Shown: positions 57,149 through 64,000 of the stretch, in pieces | Numbering within the stretch: the first letter of the stretch is position 1 | Layout: every line of letters starts with the position of its first letter | Assembly: GCA_033032175.1 (NCBI GenBank) | Contig: CM065312.1 | Coordinates: 2,418,001-2,482,000 of the forward strand | DNA: 64,000 nt | Direction of reading: 5' to 3' | DNA from: Saturnia japonica | Lineage: Eukaryota; Arthropoda; Insecta; Lepidoptera; Saturniidae | The notes under the pieces: generated by a model | The model's input: only the letters and a program-made list of their open reading frames with translations | Databases searched by the model: none | What the model was told of the DNA's origin: nothing | Program-made: the position numbers and the translations under genes

Positions 57149-58067
57149 ATAAAAATCATATCTTATCCTCATTTTTATCTATAGTTTAGGTTTCTGAATA
57201 AACTATTTGACACCCTGAAACACTTTAGAAACGTCCTGTCAATCCCAAACGGGAATCCAAACTCGAGTAAAAACTCATATTAGGTAGATTTTAAGGACAT
57301 TTAACTATAACGCATCGACTTCGTTTTTTGTTTCCTCTTACTTGTTTTTCTTTCATTAGTTGATAATTATTATTTATTATTAAATAGTATAATTTAACAT
57401 AAAGCAGACGAGCGTTAATTTAGTCTCAATATGCGAAAACAGCTAAATGGTGTAGAATTAATGAATATTTCGTATACATTTAGAATTTAAAACTGTATGT
57501 TTTCTAAATAAAATAAAATAAAAATAAATAAAATGAGTATCGAGGGCTGACCTCGAAAGATACTAATTAATTGTAACCGTTTTAAATAAAACTATCAATA
57601 AAACATTAAGCGCGGATGTTCACTAAATGAAACATTAGAATTATCCGTGAATCACTTTACAAAGCGATTAAAATGCTTTAAGTTGAATGCACACCGAGTG
57701 CAATACTCTGTATTAGGCTGTGTGAATTTATAGGAAAATGCTAACGGCTTCAACTAATCGTATTTAATTGTAGTTTATTAACAATAATCAGTAAATTCAA
57801 TAGTATAGCTTCGGGCGGGTAACATGGAATACAACCATGAAACATAACCTGGTACACTGACAATCTTTTAGTTAAAACTCGTTTATAATAAAGCAATATT
57901 TAAATTAAGATAAATCAAAGTAATTACGTTTAGGCTCAGTAGCCATTCTAGCATTTTTTCAAATTGTCTTTGAAGCTTATGCCCGAATCGTTAACCTGAT
58001 AAATAATGACTATTATGATTATAACATTAATATACTGGCTAACAAGTTATAAACTTAATTTATAATG
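57149..58067. other. No recognisable feature
   Basis: AT-rich, with an AAATA-rich run at 57507-57533. Confidence 0.4.
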
Positions 58068-58325
58068 GAGGAATGGAGAATTGCTCGGTGGTGGTTGTGT
58101 GTTTAGACACTGCGGCGATCGAAGTGGGTTGGAATCCTGTAAAGAGTCTGAGCTTTCGGAGAATTAAAATATTTATATGAAACCAAAACATGGTTGTAGT
58201 AAATTATTTAATGCTCGCCTGGTTAGCCACCGCGATCAAATTGAAAATCTGTCGCAAAGCACATAAAGCAGTGTTCCGGCAACTGTACCTGAAAAGCCAT
58301 TTCGCCACTTAGCAAGAGATGCGAT
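58068..58325 (+). repeat. tRNA-derived SINE family T, decayed copy
   Basis: B box gggttggaatcctg, then gagtctgagctttcggagaa, ttgaaaatctgtcgcaaagc and gttccggcaactgtacct, in the same order as 14446-14722. The A box is decayed (gctcggtggtggttg). Confidence 0.65.
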
Positions 58326-61144
58326 TTTGGTCAAAAATTAAATACATAAAGAACAGAAACTTGATGCTTAGTATAGTTCAGTCCTTACGGTGTACTAACA
58401 ACGTTCAAAACGTGCTATATTTAGCTGTTATAAGGTTTTTACTGTGCAGTTACCCGAACACAATATCCGTTGGCCACGCGAAATGACAAATCAAGATCTC
58501 ATAACAATCCCGTGTTGTAAAACTGTTTTACGACCCAATGAAATTGTCTTACGCGTAAGCAGTAAATAACAAGTTGATATTGAAACTGATGTTAGGAACC
58601 TTACTGGATCGGGCTTTGTCGGTGTACACGAGCGTGCTTGGAAAAAAACATCCATATCATAAATGATAAAATCCACACAATGGAAAAACAGTATCTCTAG
58701 GTACGCAGGCGATTGCACCGTTAGAGAGTGATAGGTATATATCAGGGTCTCTGACTGACAGGATATAAACCTGCAAGTTGAGATAGGCTATGATTGACCG
58801 TATGAACTTGTCCTTTAGATTCGAATCTAATTGGGGTGATGCTCTCCTTGTTAAGATCAACGATACTAAAATATAGGCGTATCTTTAGTGTAGCCATATC
58901 GGTTACTGATTGCCTCGAGCTTCTGGGGATGTATTTAAAAGCACTCGATTGAAGCCATCTGCTGCTAACAAAATTGGAGATCCTTTTCTGGGTAAGGCGA
59001 TACTTTATACCGGCAGTAGTCTGCACCAAGCGCAAATACGGTTATGTGTAGAGAATTGCTACCGTCCTTAGGACGGGTCCTCTAAATACCAGTTGGCTGC
59101 ATTTAAATCTGGACGATCGTAAAGCTCGTAGGAACAATAAAATAAAAACTTAATCGTGTACAAAATCAATATTTAAAAGGAAAACAGCTATCAGCTTTAT
59201 CTTTAAATACCATCAAATGTGATTGAAGTGTGGTATGTGGTAAGGCATTTGGTACTAAAATAATACAACTAGATTGGTAAAAAGTGGTTTGGTGTCAGCG
59301 TGTATTTACATAAGTTTTTTTTTTTTTTTAATGAAACATATATTTATTGATTTAAATAGCAAGATTGTCAGTAATTGATAGTGTTATAAAGCGGACATGC
59401 GAGGAAACACCGACAATAAATGTTATATAGTTATACTGCATTCTAGTGTGCGAACAATAGAGTTATTGAAAATTATTATCGTCGATACTGTGTGCTAGTT
59501 TGCTTATGAAGTCAGTGTCTTTTCTTACTAAAATATCTTTGTTTACAATATTTACAGGTTTTTATTACTAGGTTTTGTTATTATTGTTTGGTAAAAAAAC
59601 AAATCGTTTCTAGAGTCTGTAGGTGTGTGCGCGACGATGGCGCGGCTTACAATCGATTGCGCACTAAAAGAGAAACTAAACATGAAGAGCTGATTGTATC
59701 GCGTAGCACCTAACGCGTAGGTGGTAACAACCGTAAAACTTCCCGATTCACAATAATTTATACTATTTTTTACTGCCTCAATCTTGAGGATTATATGAAA
59801 TTTTTATTATAAGGTCTTTGATTGTCGCCAGTTGTTTAGGACCTTACGATACTTAAAATGTGAAGTTTATTATTAAACCATATTTTACATTGTATTTCAA
59901 TAATATTGTTTAAATAGTTGGCTTCATACAAAACTTAGTATTTATATACTTAACGATTTCCGTTGTCAATCAGTAAATCCAGTCTGAATTGAATAGTAAA
60001 GCGGAAGTTGTTTCGGCACGCCATCTGTGTATAGTTTTGATAAACAGTAATTGTAATTTATAGCAATGTTGAATCATGTTATAAGACAGTATTTTATGCT
60101 GCTTATGTATCATAAGTGGGATAGACCATGACGTCTTTGCTCGCCCATGGCTGGCTAGACCATGCACCGTGGCTTATCCACTGACTATTTTTTCTTCTTC
60201 AATTTCAATAATATTTGTGAGGTAAAACACTTTAATTTTCATATCTCTACTTTCATAATCTTTGGAACTCAAACTGTCGCGTGTCCGTTGCGCAATGATG
60301 GCCAGCCAACACAAAAGACATTGACGAGATCAATGTCGATACAAGAGAAACGTTAGTTTGAGAGTAAACTAAAGTGCGGGGAGGCCGAACGTTATGCTGT
60401 TTATCTGATAAAGCTTGTGTCCTTATGCTGACTTATAAAATAATACCAAAACTAAAATAAGAAAGAGATACATTTCTGTCTATACTTATGTATATCACGT
60501 GTTACCATGTTAGACAACATTACAACTTACATTATCTGTATTAGTGAGATTATGGTTAAACTAACATAAGATAATATTTTAACAAATAAAAAACCAGTAT
60601 TCAATTAATTTATTTCATTAGGAGATTTACTTCTTTGAATAATATGAGACGCATAAACACTGAGTGTGATTCTTCACCATCTTCACCACACCCTGATCGC
60701 ATACTGTGTAAGTATAACTGTTTGGAAATTGTAGTAAGAAAGCGAACAATCGAATATAAATCGACGGTACTCGTCCAAACGAAGTTTCCATTCATGAAGA
60801 GAATAGAATCATAAAAGATGTGTTCGGATATAAATCACATTCCTCAATATACTAACGATATTACGATAGTAGTTCGTGTTCTATGAATTTCGAAAATATT
60901 AAATAACAATTAGTTTTGTTATCTTTAGATCGCATTTAAATTTTATGATCGAACTTGTGTCAATTTTTTTGAAGAAACCAATGAGTTATTACTTGTAAAA
61001 AAGAATAGTGTTTCAGTCAGCATACGAGGCATTCTAACTTAAAGCTTTAGTTTTCTCGTAGATAGCTATATGCCTTACAATGACCATTGAACAAAAAGTG
61101 CGTTTACCATAACTTCTGAAATGTTCCTATCTACTAATATATTG
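58326..61144. other. Nearly 3 kb without a recognised gene
   Basis: Overlapping minus frames at 58491-59035 (up to 97 codons) resemble no family I know, though a decayed LINE is possible. A long T-run lies at 59315-59329. The frames near 60000-60356 and 60610-60795 are not convincing. Confidence 0.35.
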
Positions 61145-61395
61145 TAGAAACCGTCTTCTCCCTTTTTAACAGATCAACACAATTTTACGGCAACCTTCAT
61201 CTTGGCTTGAACAAAGACGTTAGCTATGTCTTATCTTTGCCAATTGCCATAATATAAAACTTTGGAACTGTTACTCGACCAGTGTATTCCCTCGTTCCTA
61301 CAACATCGGGGCTCTTTAAACATAACTTGAAGAGATATTCGGGCAACAGCCATGACAGTGACAACTAGCGATGAACTGCAGATACCTTGGATTGC
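61145..61395 (+). pseudogene. LINE ORF2 C-terminal remnant
   Basis: The broken plus frame gives LGLNKDVSYVLSLP, then NFGTVTRPVYSLVPTTSGLF and KHNLKRYSGN, following the same LWN-LP then -LFK-L-R-G tail order as 14795-15215. Heavily decayed. Confidence 0.45.
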
Positions 61396-62220
61396 ACTAT
61401 GCTTACCACCACCAGATACAGCACCATCAAATGTCTAGCTACGATTAATATAAAACACGAATTCATTAAAATGAAATGTACTAGATAGATAGATAGATAA
61501 ACTAAATATTTACCCAACGTAGGTAGGTACTTGAAAGGTGTCGGAGGTCAACCTGTTACTTTTCATGCTTGCTCTTTGTTACTTTTTTTTACATAAAATT
61601 TGCTAATCACGCCATATATCGACATGTTAATTCCACAATCGATTAAGACCTCCTACCACTCTAAGTTATCCATTTCCGGGAAGTCGGTATAATAGACGCG
61701 TAGCTAATAAAGCAACCACTTTATTTGAACAAACCATATTCAATTTATTACCGAATACGGTTTTATGACCGGCGCGCTGTGCCGTCAGGCCGTAGACCCT
61801 GCTGCGTATGGTAACGTAAACGAAATTGCTCAATCCGGATGTCGAACCCGTATTCACACTTCGATTCCGCGCCGCATCGACGTGGGCTCAGTTTGTGCTT
61901 TGCAAATATTAAAAGATTTTGGTATTGTTATATCAACCTTAAGCGGTTTATCATAACCGGACTCTTACACGTGTGCTTCATTAAATTCAATTACTTTACA
62001 TTTGTAACGTTCTTTAATTTTGTAAGATTTGATTGCAGTTGTTATTTCTCGGTTGTCACCGACTTCCTATAAGCTAGCTAGCTACACTGTATCTAATTAG
62101 CATCAGAAATAGTGCAGTAAACTTTCACTAGTTTACGGTAGTGAAATGTAAATCTTATATTTATTTGTGTATAACAATGGATAATTTATACATGTAATCT
62201 TAAATCTTGTGTGTTATAAA
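61396..62220. other. No recognisable gene
   Basis: (TAGA)n run at 61482-61499. A GC-richer stretch at 61765-61880 has open frames on both strands, and its minus strand holds a gggttcgacatcc B-box-like word, but no tRNA or SINE can be completed. Confidence 0.35.
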
Positions 62221-62350
62221 TGTTAAAGTACGTTTGTTTGAATGTTTGTACATCAATGACGCTTTAACGGCTAGACGGATTCTAATAAAATTGTGATTAG
62301 AATTCGATAATATCGTAGAATAACAGAATACATTTTATGATTTTTACTGA
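62221..62350 (-). repeat. TE-derived repeat tail
   Basis: gtttgtttgaatgtttgtac followed by gctttaacggctagacggat is the reverse complement of the usual 'ccgttaaagcgtcattgat' style repeat end. Confidence 0.45.
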
Positions 62351-62934
62351 AATTTAATTTAACTTGGTATAAAATCAACACCTAAATCATTTCAATATTA
62401 GTTATTAATTCAGAGGAAACTATACGATTATTTATTTATTTTTTATACCTGAACTAAACAAAAAATATTACGATAGTGTTATTGAACGGAATTGCAAGAA
62501 GTAAGAATATAATTTGTTGACCATGGGAAGTTTGGACCACGGCACGAGAGTTAGTTAACTCTGTGTATCTCAGGTGTGTTCAGTCCATATCCCAACCGAA
62601 GGCTCGGATGACCTAGTCTTCTACTGTGTTTAATCATCTTTTTCCGAACGGTTGGTTAGGGGCGGAACACGTTTAAATACATATTTATTCCTATAATAAT
62701 ATGTTATATATAATATATATTCCTTGCAGATAATTATATAAAAAGTTATAACAGTTACGTATCCAGTGAGTTATCGATTGGAAACGAATATTGACGATTC
62801 GTTATAATTACGTAGGCGTAGATTAACTAAGTGCTCGTCACTATTTCACTTTTGATACATTAATAAAAATATACATACAAAATGGAAAACTATATGTAGT
62901 AGTTTAAATTGTAAATAATCTATCTATACATCTC
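62351..62934. other. No recognisable feature
   Basis: Nothing supported. Confidence 0.4.
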
Positions 62935-63075
62935 TTACCTTCTTCTTATATAGTATAAAATGAAGTCGCTTCCCGCTGTCTGTCTGTTACCTTACCCTTA
63001 CCCTTAGATCTTTTAAACTAGGCAACGGATTTTAATGCGATTCTCAATAATATTTAAAGATTTTTTGCGAAAGAT
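62935..63075 (-). repeat. TE-derived repeat tail
   Basis: atgaagtcgcttcccgctgt, ctgtctgttacc and aggcaacggattttaatgcg are a typical minus-strand repeat end. Confidence 0.5.
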
Positions 63076-63084
63076 TTATAAATA

Positions 63085-63640
63085 AAGACAAACATAGCAA
63101 GCATTCCATGGATTCACCGTGCGGGTGCCGGGTCCATTGTGTGATAGAGAGAGGGAACACGAGCACCCCGGGATTTGCGACTCAGGTGTAGGTTTAAGGG
63201 GCCCCTTTATGGTGCACATCAGTGCTCACCTTGATTGCCGGCGATACCCTCCCTTCCAAGCCAGATTGGGTAAGAGCCTGCTAATGCTGCTTTAGATACC
63301 CGTTCTAAAATAGAACTTACTGCAGTTCTCGACAGGCCGAGGTCTTTTAACAAGTTATAGAGAGATTTCGCTGGAATATCTCTCGCTCTCACTTCTACCG
63401 CATATAAGTTAACCGCATAGACGTTTTTGGTTAGCTCATTATATAGAACGTACTATTTATTCATTTTTATCGTAGTCTTTAGGTATATTAGTTTCCCGCT
63501 GTACAGTAAGCTCTACAAGTACTATAGGCTTGATTTCTCGAGAATAAAGAAATATGTCGGGTCTGGATGACGAAACACCGACATCCTCTAACACACATCC
63601 AATTAGGTTTTTGTATAGTAGAGAAAATTCAATTATTTGT
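63085..63640 (-). pseudogene. Relic of a PD-(D/E)XK nuclease-like ORF of a mobile-element family
   Basis: The minus strand from about 63625 reads LYKNLIGCVLEDVGVSSSRP, DIFLYSREIKPIVLVELTV and QRETNIPKDYDKNE, where stops interrupt. It resumes at about 63435 with NVYAVNLYAVEVRARDIPAK, SLYNLLKDLGLSRTAVSSIL, ERVSKAALAGSYPIWLGREG. The RPD ... ELTV spacing fits a PD-(D/E)XK nuclease core, and I recall this C-terminal pattern from multicopy, retroelement-associated predicted proteins in invertebrates. The stops after DKNE and the missing segment make this copy dead. Identity as a LINE-associated ORF is likely but not proved. Confidence 0.6.
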
Positions 63641-63654
63641 AATCAAGTCGTCAT

Positions 63655-63835
63655 AAAATAATTTTCTGGATCATACATGGCTTACTCTGGCTAACCTTAT
63701 GAGCTACATCAAAATAATATTCTAAAGAATTGTAGTTCTTCAAAAGGCCTAGAGAGGAGTCCGCGATGGTATGTTTATTTCCTAAGGTTGACTCACAATA
63801 ACCATTTTTATTTACAACATAATAATTAAAAATAT
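63655..63835 (-). repeat. Dispersed repeat family A, 5' part
   Basis: The minus strand shows aaaaatggttattgtgagtc, aaataaacataccatcgcgg and a actcctctctaggccttttg segment, following the order of 18115-18425. Confidence 0.55.
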
Positions 63836-64000
63836 GACGTTATTTGCGAATTATTCAGTATTAATCTTTACCCAGACAAGTTCGTTAGTTACCTTGGGCA
63901 TTTAATGTTATGAAAATGAACTACAAAAATCCACCGAGAGCAAATGTCATCTTCTAAAGATCACCCACAATAATATTTTTTTCTTTATAATTACCGGGAG
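63836..64000. other. No recognisable feature
   Basis: AT-rich window end. Confidence 0.4.

Noticed and set aside
61765..61880. tRNA or SINE suggested by gggttcgacatcc on the minus strand
   Set aside because: No A box at the right distance and no second copy in the window.
1..64000. CRISPR array or prokaryotic operon
   Set aside because: No regularly spaced repeats, no bacterial gene density, and spliceosomal introns are present.
1..64000. Known microRNA hairpins or rRNA genes
   Set aside because: I looked by eye for familiar conserved insect microRNA seeds and rRNA blocks and saw none; a covariance-model scan would be needed to exclude them.

Overview
This is a eukaryotic, AT-rich, almost gene-free window that most likely comes from a moth or butterfly. 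The evidence is the repeat content: SINE-like and LINE-tail families that I know from lepidopteran genomes recur throughout, with spliceosomal introns and GT-AG junctions inside one transposon. The species assignment is inference from repeat families, not from a host gene. I found no host protein-coding gene that I can name. A polypyrimidine-CAG|GTAAGT site at 23566 (possible recursive splice site) and a possible small exon at 52938-52989 hint that part of the window may be a long intron of a plus-strand gene, but neither is proved.

The best-supported object is an apparently complete PIF/Harbinger DNA transposon at 5497-9658 (4162 bp). It has perfect 17-bp terminal inverted repeats and a TTA duplication on each side. 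It carries two convergent five-exon genes that both read through without a stop: a Myb/SANT-like DNA-binding partner (357 aa, plus strand) and a DDE transposase (376 aa, minus strand) with all three catalytic acidic residues. A 119-bp derivative with matching ends and its own TTA duplication lies at 50577-50695.

The second clear element is a Ty3/Gypsy-type LTR retrotransposon at 37033-39779. Its two 376-bp LTRs look identical and are flanked by AAAT, so it is young, but its interior has lost most of pol: only the C-terminal half of the protease and the RNase H remain. It must have moved with proteins from another copy. Just upstream (35511-36717) is a broken transposase-like gene cut by a short retroposon with a 13-bp duplication.

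The rest is a layered graveyard. 1-5.5 kb: dispersed repeats with a LINE 3' end nested inside one of them. 10-19 kb: a CpG-rich promoter-like patch, two inverted-repeat MITEs, SINEs, three LINE remnants and a second nested LINE. 21-28 kb: repeat tails, an RTE-like LINE remnant and the candidate recursive splice site. 29-32 kb: three divergent copies of a ~40-bp core next to CpG-rich patches, then a perfect 36-bp palindrome. 32-36 kb: more dispersed repeats. 40-46 kb: a possible gag relic, a 1.3-kb TIR element with a nested insertion, and a fold-back element. 46-58 kb: LINE tails, SINEs, the Harbinger MITE and a degenerate tandem array. 58-64 kb: mostly blank sequence, then a LINE remnant and a relic of a PD-(D/E)XK-type nuclease ORF at the end.

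The only genes with a joint function are the two in the Harbinger element: in that superfamily the Myb-like protein binds the subterminal DNA and the transposase cuts at TTA targets.
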